Shown here piece by piece: positions 7,735-16,162 of a DNA stretch of 64,000 bases; position 1 is the first letter of the stretch, and each line of letters begins with the position of its first letter. The stretch is from an uncultured Eubacteriales bacterium. Lineage in GTDB: Bacteria; Bacillota; Clostridia; Oscillospirales; Acutalibacteraceae. Below the pieces are notes generated by a model. The model did not search any database. It was not told the origin of the DNA and saw nothing but the letters and a program-made list of their open reading frames with translations. The position numbers and the translations under genes are program-made. Location of the stretch: positions 4,895-68,894 of the forward strand of contig CAKTEU010000009.1 in the NCBI GenBank assembly GCA_934552855.1, given 5' to 3'.

Positions 7735-8583
7735 ATGTCCAAAAAAATTGCAATCACAACCGAAAGTGCCGCAGACCTTTCAAAGGAATATCAAAAAAAG
7801 TTTGATATTCACGTCATACCCATGACTGTTCTTATTGGCGATGAGGAGTTTAAAGACGGAATTGACCTTTTGCCGACAGAGCTTTTTGAAAAAAGCGAGC
7901 TTTACTCGTCCATACCCAAAACCGCCGGAGTTTCGCCGCACGAATATAAACTCATTTTTGAAACACTGACGGAAAAAGGCTTTGACGTTGTTCACGTTGC
8001 ACTCAGCAGTAAAATTTCCTCCTGCTTTCAAAATGCGCTGTTTGCGTCAAACGGATTTGATAATGTTTTTGTTGTTGATTCGCTCAATCTTTCCGCCGGA
8101 ACGGCTCTGCTTGCAATTGAAGGAGCACATCTTCGAGACGGCGGCGAAACGGCAAAGAATATTGCAAAAAAGCTTGAGTCCCTTCGCATGAAAATCAGCA
8201 CAAGTTTTATTCTTGAGGACACCGAATTTTTGCTCAAGGGCGGAAGATGCAGCAAAGGAGAAAAGCTTGCCGCAGACATTTTTTCGCTCAAACCTACGAT
8301 AAATATAGAAGGCGGCTCACTTTCGGTCGGAAAAAAGTTCAGGGGAAAAGAGCTTTCCGCTCAGAAAAAGTATATTGAAGAAAAGCTTTCTTCCTGTGAA
8401 CCGAAAAAGAAAAACTGTATGCTCAATTATACAGCCTTTTCAAAGGATGAGGTTGACGAGCTTGTTTCATTCACAAAAGCAAAGGGAAAATTTGAAAACG
8501 TTGCGGCAAGCGAGGCGGGCTGCTGCATTTCATCTCATTGCGGAAAACGATGCATGGGAATCATTTTTGAATACGAAAAATAA
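7735..8583 (+). CDS. DegV family fatty-acid-binding protein
   Basis: 282 residues of the DegV family (PF02645). It has the N-terminal ITTESAADLSKEY, the segment KTAGVSPHEYKLIFE near residue 62, and FLLKGGRCSKGEKL near residue 165. DegV (FakB-like) proteins bind a fatty acid and, with the FakA kinase, present it for phosphorylation and membrane lipid synthesis. Many clostridial paralogs remain uncharacterised. AAAGGAG lies 8 nt before the ATG. It stands alone, divergent from brnT with only 68 bp between the starts. Confidence 0.85.
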   Translation: MSKKIAITTESAADLSKEYQKKFDIHVIPMTVLIGDEEFKDGIDLLPTELFEKSELYSSIPKTAGVSPHEYKLIFETLTEKGFDVVHVALSSKISSCFQNALFASNGFDNVFVVDSLNLSAGTALLAIEGAHLRDGGETAKNIAKKLESLRMKISTSFILEDTEFLLKGGRCSKGEKLAADIFSLKPTINIEGGSLSVGKKFRGKELSAQKKYIEEKLSSCEPKKKNCMLNYTAFSKDEVDELVSFTKAKGKFENVAASEAGCCISSHCGKRCMGIIFEYEK

Positions 8584-8631
8584 TTTTAAAAGCTTTTTAC
8601 CAATTATGTGTCATTATTTTTTCGTTTTCTG

Positions 8632-8660
8632 GTGACAAATCAAAAAAAGTATGCTATACT
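8632..8660 (+). promoter_or_regulatory. Promoter of the 8701 gene
   Basis: GTGACA (8632-8637), 17-bp spacer, TATACT (8655-8660). The spacer/-10 sequence is nearly the same as that of the secreted lipase promoter at 21805-21827. Confidence 0.6.
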
Positions 8661-8700
8661 TTATTGAATATTTGAATTCCCGATAAAGGAGAACTCCAAA

Positions 8701-9573
8701 ATGAGTATTGCAACCGATAATATAAAAAGCGTTCTTGAAGGACTTTCGCAAACGCTTTCAAAGCTCGGATTTGAAAAAACCGCTGATTTCACCGAAGAAG
8801 AAAACGACGCTTTTGCCGTTTTTGCCGGTGAAAAGGGTGCGCTTAAAATCAAGTATGAAAACGAAATTGCCGCCGTTTACTATGCAGACGATGAAGCCGC
8901 ACTTGAAGAGGGCGGAAAAAAAATTGTTGCTTCGCTTCTTCCCGAAAACGGAGACAATAAAGACGTGAACTACGTTGTTAACGAGCTTTCCGATTGCCTT
9001 AACGAACGTTTCGGAAAAAAAGCCGCCGTTAAAAAAGCCGTAACCTCAAAAGGTCCGCAGACCGTTTCAAAAACAGCGGTTAAAAACGGTTCATATTATG
9101 ACCCGAACACCCTTGCAAGCAAGCTTTGCCTTGTTTTTCCGGAACTTCGTGAACCGTATAAACAAAACATTGCCGAATACGGCGAATTTCTTGGAGAGAA
9201 GTTTTTTACCGAATACGGAACCGAAAAGGTTATTAATGCGGTGAAGCAGAACAATCCGCAAACGATGAAAAAGCTTTTTCAAATTCTCAACGAAATTTAT
9301 GAGGACGGAACGAACGACACCCAAAGTCTTATTGCCGTAACCATTCTCGGCGAACTCAATAACGATCAGATTCTTCTTGCCCGCTGCGTTGATTACATGA
9401 GCGAAACGCTTGCTCCGCCGGTTATCGAGGTTAACCGTTACCTTGCTTCTTCGGCAGGAAAAAGAGCGAGAAAAAAGCTTGAAAATCCCCCGGCATATAA
9501 ACCGAAGAAAAAGAAAAAGCCCGGCTTTTTTGCTCAAATGATGTCCGGCGGCGGAGCAATGCCTCCAATGTAA
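8701..9573 (+). CDS. Conserved protein of unknown function
   Basis: A 290-residue soluble protein I do not recognise. Residues 1-100 alternate short strands and helices and are acidic. A Lys/Ala/Ser-rich linker of ~30 residues follows. Residues 125-265 are helical and contain FPELREPYKQNIAEYGEFLG and the hydrophobic segment TQSLIAVTILGELNNDQILL. The C-terminus is a lysine cluster (KPKKKKKPGFF) followed by a Met/Gly/Pro tail. There is no signal peptide or membrane segment, so it is cytoplasmic. It has its own promoter, a GGAG ribosome site and a terminator at 9610. The basic tail might bind nucleic acid or the membrane surface. No function is proposed. Confidence 0.6.
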   Translation: MSIATDNIKSVLEGLSQTLSKLGFEKTADFTEEENDAFAVFAGEKGALKIKYENEIAAVYYADDEAALEEGGKKIVASLLPENGDNKDVNYVVNELSDCLNERFGKKAAVKKAVTSKGPQTVSKTAVKNGSYYDPNTLASKLCLVFPELREPYKQNIAEYGEFLGEKFFTEYGTEKVINAVKQNNPQTMKKLFQILNEIYEDGTNDTQSLIAVTILGELNNDQILLARCVDYMSETLAPPVIEVNRYLASSAGKRARKKLENPPAYKPKKKKKPGFFAQMMSGGGAMPPM

Positions 9574-9609
9574 TTTTGCCGCCGAGCGGATAAATCAAAA
9601 TTTCATTGC

Positions 9610-9653
9610 GGGGAATGTTGCAGTTTTGTTTTTGATTGCGGCATTCCCTTTTT
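9610..9653 (+). terminator. Terminator of the 8701 gene
   Basis: GGGAATGTTGCA pairs with TGCGGCATTCCC (9637-9648), followed by five Ts. Confidence 0.75.
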
Positions 9654-9676
9654 GTCACCGCTTTAGAAAACCGTAC

Positions 9677-9747
9677 GGTTAAACTCGTAGGGGAGTCTTG
9701 CAAGGCTCCCGTGGAATTTAACCTTTTCCACTGCAAAAATTTATATG
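9677..9747. repeat. Dispersed TCGTAG-hairpin repeat, copy 1
   Basis: GGTTAAA...TTTAACC encloses TCGTAG and a hairpin with GGGAG/CTCCC arms. TGCAAAAATTTATA follows. A second copy with the same TCGTAG - GC hairpin - AACCT - TGCAAAAATTTATA order is at 38843. It fills most of the 259-bp gap between 9573 and 9833, which has no other gene. Confidence 0.5.
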
Positions 9748-9832
9748 AAAACATACGCTTTTCCCGCCCTAAGCCCAAGCTGTTTTAAAAAATAGACGAT
9801 ACATAACGGAAATAATTCGGAGGTACATAAAA

Positions 9833-10939
9833 ATGGTAACAACGGCCGAAGAAAAAGATTTTGAAGAACTTTTGAAGTTTGAAAACAAAACTTTCAAAAT
9901 TAAATTTGAAAACAAGGTTCCACGTGTATATGCTTTTTCAAAAAACGCAAAGCTTCACGGAGTCTTCAAGGATAACGAAAAAATTGTCGGTGGAATCTGC
10001 GTTCTTCCGGGTGAATTTTGTTTTGAAAACGAAAGGCTTGCAACCGCCGGAATCGGTTCGGTCGGCGTTGCAAAGTCGCACCGCAACTGCGGAATCATGA
10101 AAGAACTTATGCAGTATGCCGAAAAAAAGAGCCTTGAACTCGGTGCGGATATCGGCTTTCTTTCCGGCTATCGCTTTCGCTATGAGCGTTTCGGTTACAT
10201 TCCCGGCGGAATTAAATATGCTTTTGAAGTTTCCGACCATTTTATTGCCCACCGAAAAGTGAACGATACCGTTTCTTTTTCGCCGATAGAAAGCAAAGCG
10301 GATATTGAAACGGCGGAAAAATTTTATAATACGGTTCTTTTTGCAAAGCACAAAAGAGAAAGCGAAAAGTTCGGAAAAATCCTTTCTATGTGGCATAGCA
10401 GGGCATTCCTCATTAAAGACGAAAGCAAAAACGCAATCGGCTATCTTGTTTTCAAAAAGGACGAAAATGCTGTTTCGGAGCTGATACTTTCCGACAATTC
10501 AAAGGCGGCAGATGTCCTTGTCTCTTTTGCAAAAAGCCAAAAGCTTAAAAACGTTTTTGTTTGGGCTTGCGATTTTCAACGTGAGCTTTTGAAGGAGCTG
10601 CTGTTCTTCGGCGAACATTACAAAATCGAATGTGCGTGCAGCATAAAAATTTTCAACTTCAAAAACTTTATTGAAAAAATGCTTCGGCTTAAAGTTTCTC
10701 TGTCGCCCGTTGTGAGCGGTTCGCTCGTCATAAAAATCGGTGACGAGACGCTTAAAATCGCCGCCCACGGGAAAGACGTTTCCGTTTTCGAAACGAACGA
10801 AACGCCGGAACTTTCTTTTTCAAAAACCGAAGCGGCAGCCGCACTCACACGGCCGGAATACGGCGGAACAAAAAGTGCGCTTTTCAATGCGTGGACTCCG
10901 CTTTGCCCGTTCGGAATTTTCTCGGTTGACGAGGTGTAA
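9833..10939 (+). CDS. Eis-like GNAT family N-acetyltransferase
   Basis: 368 residues with the two-GNAT plus SCP2-like layout of the Eis family. The first GNAT domain carries TAGIGSVGVAKSHRNCGIMK (acetyl-CoA loop, R/Q-x-x-G/A form) and then LSGYRFRYERFGY, a family hallmark. A second degenerate GNAT domain covers ~150-290, and a beta-rich SCP2-like end is seen at ~300-368. Family members acetylate amines on small molecules such as aminoglycosides, or on proteins. The substrate here is unknown. GGAGG lies 9 nt before the ATG. It is a stand-alone gene ended by the bidirectional hairpin at 10961. Confidence 0.8.
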   Translation: MVTTAEEKDFEELLKFENKTFKIKFENKVPRVYAFSKNAKLHGVFKDNEKIVGGICVLPGEFCFENERLATAGIGSVGVAKSHRNCGIMKELMQYAEKKSLELGADIGFLSGYRFRYERFGYIPGGIKYAFEVSDHFIAHRKVNDTVSFSPIESKADIETAEKFYNTVLFAKHKRESEKFGKILSMWHSRAFLIKDESKNAIGYLVFKKDENAVSELILSDNSKAADVLVSFAKSQKLKNVFVWACDFQRELLKELLFFGEHYKIECACSIKIFNFKNFIEKMLRLKVSLSPVVSGSLVIKIGDETLKIAAHGKDVSVFETNETPELSFSKTEAAAALTRPEYGGTKSALFNAWTPLCPFGIFSVDEV

Positions 10940-10953
10940 GATTATTTTTAGCA

Positions 10954-10997
10954 GCAAAAAAATCCGCCGCAAAGGAGCAAAACCTCTGCGGCGGATT
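10954..10997. terminator. Bidirectional terminator between the GNAT and PHP genes
   Basis: Perfect 11-bp arms AATCCGCCGCA (10961-10971) and TGCGGCGGATT (10987-10997). On the minus strand it is followed by seven Ts, which makes it the main stop for the PHP operon. Confidence 0.8.
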
Positions 10998-11004
10998 GTT
11001 ATAT

Positions 11005-12531
11005 TCACTTTCCTATTCTTCTTCCGAGCACCGAAACCCACCTGTTGATTTCGCCGAAAAGAAAGTCCAAAAATCCAAAGTCAAAAAAGCCTTTGTCCGT
11101 TGCAGAAACGGAACTGTCCTTTTCCTCTGCGTTCAGCAAAAACGCCTGTGTATACAAAATTCCGCCTTCGCCGAAAATTTCAAATCTGACGTAATCGCCG
11201 AGCTGTTCTTCGTAATCACCGAGATTGAAAGAAGCGTCTTCGGCTTTCTTTGTGTCAATAAGCTTGCCGCCTGAGATGAGACGGACAATCAAGGCGTTTT
11301 CCGATTCAATTGAAATATTATCCTTTTTGTTGTCAACGGCAATGCTTTTAATGCCGGGTTCGGTTTTTGCGTTGAGATAGCCGTTTTCGTCAAGAACGGT
11401 GTATACCGAACCGATTGAAGACTTTGCTTTGTATTTTCCGCTTTCAATGCCTTCAATGCGGTCTTTCATTTCCTCGCAAGAAGCGGAAACGGCTTTGTAC
11501 GCATCGTTTTCTTCACCGTAAAATTTTTCAAGTGCAGCTTTGATTTCGCAAAGCTCGTCATAGTTTCCGATGCAGTGGCTTGCGGCAAAAAATTCACCGT
11601 TTTCAAGTGCCGTTTTGGCACTCTTTGAATCAAGCATCGGCATTAGAAGAAGCGTGTATCCTGTGTTGATTTTGTCAAGCTGATGTGCGTCGCTTGAAGC
11701 GATTGCAAAAACAGTGTCGCCCTTTTTTGAAAAGCGGGTCAAAAGTTTGTCCCAAAGAACACGGTCAAAACGGGTTCTTGCGTCGCCTTTTGAGTTTATG
11801 TCAATTCCAAGGCAGGTCGGATATTTTTCAAGCAGCGAGGAAAATTTGTTGATGTAATACTTATAAGTGAAGTTACTTTCGTCATACGCTTTTTGCGAGC
11901 GTATTTCGTAGCGTGCTTTTGTGTATTCGCCCGGATGGTTAATGACCGAAACTCCGCCGAGCCTGTCAACGCCGCTGATTGCGTCTTTATAAGTTGTTAC
12001 GGAATTGTTCCGGTGTTCAACAAACCAGCTGTTGACGTGAGCATTAACCGAAACGGCGTTGTTTTCAATTCCGAACGGCACACGAAGAATTTTCCTTTCG
12101 CCGTTGATTTCAAGATAATCGTCACCGTTTTCGGCGGTGTAATAAGAGTAAGTCATTCCGTTTTCAAAGCTTCCGCTTTCGTTTATCGGAACAATGCTGC
12201 CTTCGGTTCTTTTTGCAATTTTCAAAAGCGAGTGAATTCCGTTTTTGTTGTCCTTTGTCCAGCCGTAATCGGTTGTTCCGTGGTCGGTTATTGCAACAAT
12301 GTCAAACCCCGTTTCGGCGTGGCGTTCAAGCGACTGTGTGAGTGTTTGATCGCCGTCTGAAGCGTTTGTGTGGGAATGAAGTGCAGCTTTGTATGTGTTC
12401 ACGGCGCTCCATTCGATATTTTGATATGGATTCGAAATTGTGACATCGGCCGCAAAAGCAAAGGATGAAACCGAAAAGCAAATTACAGCCGCAAGCATGA
12501 GTGAAAAAAGCTTTTTTGCGTTCTTTTTCAT
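11005..12531 (-). CDS. Secreted PHP-domain phosphoesterase-like protein
   Basis: 508 residues: a signal peptide of ~27 residues (to SFAFAA), then a PHP metal-dependent hydrolase domain. Metal ligands are visible in order as LHSHTNASDG, ITDHGTTDYG, VINHPGEY and SSDAHQLD. The fold cleaves phosphate esters through a two- or three-metal centre. Secreted forms are uncommon but occur in gut clostridia. Residues ~400-480 form a beta-sandwich-like region. The protein ends in an aromatic amphipathic segment (FFDFGFLDFLFGEINRW...), resembling the tails of other secreted proteins in this window. It is the last gene of the zapA operon, starting 2 nt after the dCMP deaminase stop. Confidence 0.75.
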   Translation of the reverse strand: MKKNAKKLFSLMLAAVICFSVSSFAFAADVTISNPYQNIEWSAVNTYKAALHSHTNASDGDQTLTQSLERHAETGFDIVAITDHGTTDYGWTKDNKNGIHSLLKIAKRTEGSIVPINESGSFENGMTYSYYTAENGDDYLEINGERKILRVPFGIENNAVSVNAHVNSWFVEHRNNSVTTYKDAISGVDRLGGVSVINHPGEYTKARYEIRSQKAYDESNFTYKYYINKFSSLLEKYPTCLGIDINSKGDARTRFDRVLWDKLLTRFSKKGDTVFAIASSDAHQLDKINTGYTLLLMPMLDSKSAKTALENGEFFAASHCIGNYDELCEIKAALEKFYGEENDAYKAVSASCEEMKDRIEGIESGKYKAKSSIGSVYTVLDENGYLNAKTEPGIKSIAVDNKKDNISIESENALIVRLISGGKLIDTKKAEDASFNLGDYEEQLGDYVRFEIFGEGGILYTQAFLLNAEEKDSSVSATDKGFFDFGFLDFLFGEINRWVSVLGRRIGK

Positions 12532-12533
12532 AA

Positions 12534-13031
12534 TCAGATATTTTCCTCTCTGAAGTCAATTACAAGTTTTTCACGGTCCGGCGTGAGCTTTGTGAGCTTG
12601 ACACCGGCGGCATTGAACATTCTTTTTGAAGCAAGGTTCATCGGTGTTCCGTCATACTTATCGGAAAGATAAACAACTTCTTTAATGCCGCTTTGAATGA
12701 TTGCTTTTGCGCATTCGTTGCAGGGAAAAAGCGCAACATAAACACGGCAGCCCTCAAGCGAAGCACCGGCATTGTTGAGAATTGCGTTCAGCTCTGCATG
12801 GCAGACATAAGGATACTTTGTGTCATAAGCTTCGCCGTCACGTTCCCACGGAAATTCATCGTCGCTGCATCCGATCGGAAGACCGTTATAGCCAACGGTC
12901 ATGATTCGGTTTTTGTCGTTTACAATGCAGGCACCGACTTGCGTGTTCGGGTCTTTGCTTCTGTATGACGAAAGGATTGCAACACCCATAAAGTATTCGT
13001 CCCATGAAAGATAGTCTGTTCTTTTTGACAT
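12534..13031 (-). CDS. Deoxycytidylate (dCMP) deaminase
   Basis: 165 residues with the zinc-dependent cytidine/deoxycytidylate deaminase signature CHAELNAI (His ligand and catalytic Glu) and PCNECAK (two Cys ligands). The N-terminal DPNTQVGACIVNDKN and YNGLPIGC are typical of dCMP deaminase (ComEB/Dcd type). It converts dCMP to dUMP for thymidylate synthesis. The ATG at 13031 is 9 nt after AAGGAAG. A GTG at 13040 overlaps that site and is rejected. It lies 30 nt after the U32 peptidase gene in the same operon. Confidence 0.9.
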   Translation of the reverse strand: MSKRTDYLSWDEYFMGVAILSSYRSKDPNTQVGACIVNDKNRIMTVGYNGLPIGCSDDEFPWERDGEAYDTKYPYVCHAELNAILNNAGASLEGCRVYVALFPCNECAKAIIQSGIKEVVYLSDKYDGTPMNLASKRMFNAAGVKLTKLTPDREKLVIDFREENI

Positions 13032-13061
13032 TTGTTCCACTTCCTTTTTAATTATTCAGTA

Positions 13062-15122
13062 TTATTCAACGCCTCGGTAATAAAGACCTCGGGTGAAACC
13101 ACCGTTTACTTTTTTGCCTTTTCTGTATGCGTTCAAAATTGCGTCAACATTTTCTTTTTTTTCACCGGTGAAAAGAAAAGTGAGAAAATCAACGTTTTTG
13201 ATTTCGCCGAGTCTGTCGCCCATATAGATCGGGCAGGAATTGAGAATTTCACGGTAATGGCCTTTACACAAAACCGGAAATCGTATTCCCATTCTGTCGG
13301 TGAGAAAGGCTTTGCCTTTACATTCGGCGCAGGACTTCACATTTTTAATCGGACAGTTCCGAACAAGCATTAACGGCAGCCTTCCGTAGGCGACAATTCC
13401 ACGTTCAACCTTTCCGCCAAGTTTTGCAATTTGAGTGAGCGACAATTCAGGTGACAAGGTGATTGACTTTACATCAAGGCTTTCCAAAACCTCAATGCTT
13501 CGACTGTTAAATACGTTCATGGAAAAGCCGCAGTCAACATTTAACCCATGTTTTTTTGCAAGCGCAACAGCATCAAGGGTGCCGCAAAGCGCATTGGTAA
13601 CACCCATGCTTTTTGCACGTTCAAGAAGCTTTTCAACCTTGCTTTCAACGCCGAAAAGTGCACGAGGAATGTCAATTCCTATCGAAATTTCTTTGTTTTT
13701 AACGCTTTCAACATACTTTTCCTCAACATTAAGGGGAAAATATAAGTTTTCAACATTGCTCAGATTTTCCGGAATTTGGTCGCCTTTTGAAAGGATAAGG
13801 CGAAATTTTTTTTCCTCTTTTTCTGTGTGCGGAGCAATTTTGAAATCGGCAGCTGTAAAGTTAAGCAGCTTTACAGCTGAAAGAGCTTTTTCAAGCTGTT
13901 CAAGTGCCGAACGGCGAAGCTTGTTGACCTCTCCGGCGGCAACGGTCACGCCTTCGTCAAGCTCAATTTCGATTTTTTCGGGGTAAAACGGCGTTGAGCC
14001 GCATTTTGAAAGCCAGGAGCAAATGAGTTCTTTTGTGACGGGTTTGTTTTCTGCTTTTTGTGCCGTGGCATCGGACGAAACGAAAACGGTTTTTTCTCCG
14101 GATTTTGCGCAAAGCGAAATCGGTTCGTTTTCATAAACGCTCAAAAAAAAGCTGACCGGAACACGCTGCATTTCTTTTGAATAAAGATTTTTAAGCGAAG
14201 AAAGAACTTTTGAAGAAGCGGAAACAACGTCTTCTCTTCGCCTTGTTCCGAACATTTCGCTTCCGAGCTTTCCTTCAAAGTATCCCTTTGTGAAGCCGGA
14301 ACGTGAAAAAACGGCACGAAGCTTTTCTTCGGTTTCGGAGTGGAAAGAGCCGGAAAGGGCTTCTCTTGCGCTTGTGACTGCGGCGGCAACATATTCGGGG
14401 CGTTTCATTCTGCCTTCAATTTTGAACGAATCAATTCCCATTGCGGAAAGGGCAGGCAGTTCTTCAATGAGCGAAAGGTCTTTAAGGCTAAGGTCGTGTC
14501 TGCCGGGTTCGGCGGAAGAAAAAGGAAGGCGACACGGTTGAGCGCAAAGTCCTCGGTTTCCGCTGCGTGAACCGAGCATTGCACTCATATAACACTGACC
14601 GGAAACGCACATGCAAAGTGCACCGTGAACAAACATTTCAAGCTGAAGGTCGGTTGAAATGCGAAGCGAGGCAATTTCATCTTTTGAAAGTTCACGGGGA
14701 AGAACGGCACGTGAAAAGCCGAGACTTTTGAGAAGCTCAAGCCCTGCGGCGGTTTGAACGGACATTTGAGTTGAAGCGTGGCGTTCAAGCGAGGGAACGC
14801 ATTTTTTTGCGTAGCGGGAAAGGCCGAGGTCTTGCAGTATCAGTGCGTTTGCACCAAGCGAAGAAACCTCTTTAACAACAGATAAAGCCGCGTCAAATTC
14901 CTCATCGGAAACGAGAGTGTTGAGTGCAATATGCACTTTAACACCCCTTGCGCGGCAATACTCAATTGTTTTTTGAAGCTCGTCTTTGCCAAAATTATCG
15001 GCATTTTTTCGGGCGTTGAAATTTTTTGTTCCGAGGTACACAGCGTCCGCACCGGTTCGAACAGCACTCAAAACGCATTCAAACGAACCGGCCGGTGCAA
15101 GAATTTCGGGTTTATTTTTCAT
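13062..15122 (-). CDS. U32 family peptidase with DUF3656, RlhA-like
   Basis: 686 residues. The N-terminal U32 TIM barrel begins KPEILAPAGSFECVLSAV and reads on to GADAVYLG. The cysteine cluster HGALCMCVSGQCYMSAMLGS...GLCAQPCR near residues 165-200 probably binds an Fe-S cluster. The long C-terminal part matches the DUF3656-containing forms. E. coli homologs of this size (RlhA) hydroxylate 23S rRNA C2501, and shorter TrhP/TrhO-type homologs modify tRNA, so an RNA-hydroxylation role is more likely than proteolysis. The ATG at 15122 overlaps the zapA stop by 11 nt. A TTG at 15146 is possible, but neither start has a strong ribosome site, which suggests translational coupling. Confidence 0.8.
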   Translation of the reverse strand: MKNKPEILAPAGSFECVLSAVRTGADAVYLGTKNFNARKNADNFGKDELQKTIEYCRARGVKVHIALNTLVSDEEFDAALSVVKEVSSLGANALILQDLGLSRYAKKCVPSLERHASTQMSVQTAAGLELLKSLGFSRAVLPRELSKDEIASLRISTDLQLEMFVHGALCMCVSGQCYMSAMLGSRSGNRGLCAQPCRLPFSSAEPGRHDLSLKDLSLIEELPALSAMGIDSFKIEGRMKRPEYVAAAVTSAREALSGSFHSETEEKLRAVFSRSGFTKGYFEGKLGSEMFGTRRREDVVSASSKVLSSLKNLYSKEMQRVPVSFFLSVYENEPISLCAKSGEKTVFVSSDATAQKAENKPVTKELICSWLSKCGSTPFYPEKIEIELDEGVTVAAGEVNKLRRSALEQLEKALSAVKLLNFTAADFKIAPHTEKEEKKFRLILSKGDQIPENLSNVENLYFPLNVEEKYVESVKNKEISIGIDIPRALFGVESKVEKLLERAKSMGVTNALCGTLDAVALAKKHGLNVDCGFSMNVFNSRSIEVLESLDVKSITLSPELSLTQIAKLGGKVERGIVAYGRLPLMLVRNCPIKNVKSCAECKGKAFLTDRMGIRFPVLCKGHYREILNSCPIYMGDRLGEIKNVDFLTFLFTGEKKENVDAILNAYRKGKKVNGGFTRGLYYRGVE

Positions 15123-15516
15123 TCTTCTTTTTTCCGATTTGGTCAAGAACAGAGGAAAGCTGAGCCTTCAGGCGTTCAATTTCAAGGTTTGCGTTTTCAA
15201 GTTCACGCTTTGCTTTTTCGGCTTCATGCTTTGAAAGGTCGGCCTTTGCTTTTGCGTTTGAAGCGTCGTCAAGATAATCCTTGATTTGTTCACGGAGTCT
15301 GTCAGCGGAAATTGTTGCTTTTTTGCAATCGTCGGCATACTGAAGCATTGTGAGAACAGCCGCCTGAGTTGTTGAAACTCTGGGGTTTTCTTTCATTGTT
15401 TTTGCAACCGCAAGGTCAACCTCTTTTCCGAGTTCTGAAACATATTTCACATCGTCTTCGGTGAGAATGGCATATTCCGCACCGGCGATCATAAGTTTGA
15501 CTTTATTTCTTACCAT
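15112..15516 (-). CDS. zapA: Cell division protein ZapA
   Basis: 134 residues. Residues 1-60 match the ZapA domain, with NKVKLMIAGAEYAILTEDD and a conserved VSELGKEVDLAV. The C-terminal half is a Lys/Glu/Ala-rich coiled coil. ZapA bundles FtsZ protofilaments at the division ring. The ATG at 15516 is 9 nt after AGAAAGGATG. The longer frame to 15618 starts in the leader and is not credible. It is the first gene of a four-gene operon (zapA, U32, dCMP deaminase, PHP). Confidence 0.85.
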   Translation of the reverse strand: MVRNKVKLMIAGAEYAILTEDDVKYVSELGKEVDLAVAKTMKENPRVSTTQAAVLTMLQYADDCKKATISADRLREQIKDYLDDASNAKAKADLSKHEAEKAKRELENANLEIERLKAQLSSVLDQIGKKKNEK

Positions 15517-15626
15517 TTTGACATCCATCCTTTCTTGGACAAGGCAGCGTAAAAACCGCACTCGGCGAACAAACCGCTTGCCTGAATCGGTGTTTTCAAA
15601 AAATACACCGATATCCATTCTGTATT

Positions 15627-15655
15627 ATTATACAACAAATTCGCCGTATAATCAA
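15627..15655 (-). promoter_or_regulatory. Promoter of the zapA operon
   Basis: Minus-strand TTGATT (15650-15655), 17-bp spacer, TATAAT (15627-15632). Confidence 0.8.
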
Positions 15656-15749
15656 GAGAATTTTTTATTTAAAATGACCTCAAAAAAATCCATCCGCATT
15701 TTTGAAAAACTGCGAACGGCTGTTTAACAGCATTCAAAATCATCCGAAC

Positions 15750-15893
15750 TCAATAAGGAGAAAACTTTTTTGAGATAAGTTCAATTGTTTTTTTATTGTT
15801 TTCTTTTGCGTATCTAAACGCCGAATTTACTTTTTCGTCCTCATTATTACTAATCTTACAGAGTATATCACGTTCTATATGGAAAAGTAAAGA
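15750..15893 (-). pseudogene. Possible C-terminal gene remnant next to the 228-bp element
   Basis: A minus-strand frame ending in TGA at 15750-15752 encodes about 48 residues with protein-like composition (reads ...ILCKISNNEDEKVNSAFRY... and ends ELISKKFSPY). It has no start codon or ribosome site and runs straight into dispersed element A at 15894. It may be the 3' end of a gene cut off by that insertion. It could also be a chance open frame in AT-rich DNA. I do not recognise the family. Confidence 0.3.
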
Positions 15894-16122
15894 AAAAGGG
15901 GCTGTCGGATTTAGATGCAGAAGGCGTTTTCTTTACCCCGAAGCTGTATATAGATACTGCGAGCGGGTAAAAAAACGCTTAAAAGAGTAAAAATAATTCC
16001 TATTGGATTTAAAAATAAAGCTGTAATTCACGGTATACTTTCTTTTTGACGGCATCCGTAAATTATATTTTTAATTTTGACTTTTTACTCTTTGCTCTGC
16101 GCTAAATGCGACAGTCCCTTTT
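15894..16122 (+). repeat. 228-bp terminal-inverted-repeat element, copy A
   Basis: Ends are imperfect inverted repeats of ~27 bp: AAAAGGGGCTGTCGGATTTA at the left and, reversed, AAAAGGGACTGTCGCATTTA at the right. Inside are nested inverted repeats (GCGTTTT...AAAACGC and AAAGAGTAAAAA...TTTTTACTCTTT, the latter enclosing AAGCTGTAATTCACGG...CCGTAAATTA). There is no open reading frame of note. Copy B at 23853 is the reverse complement with only 4 substitutions seen. It starts 41 bp past the fprA stop (read on the minus strand) and no other terminator lies between. Confidence 0.9.
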
Positions 16123-16162
16123 AATTAATAAGCGATATGTTTAATGTTTTGCAACGCTTTGC

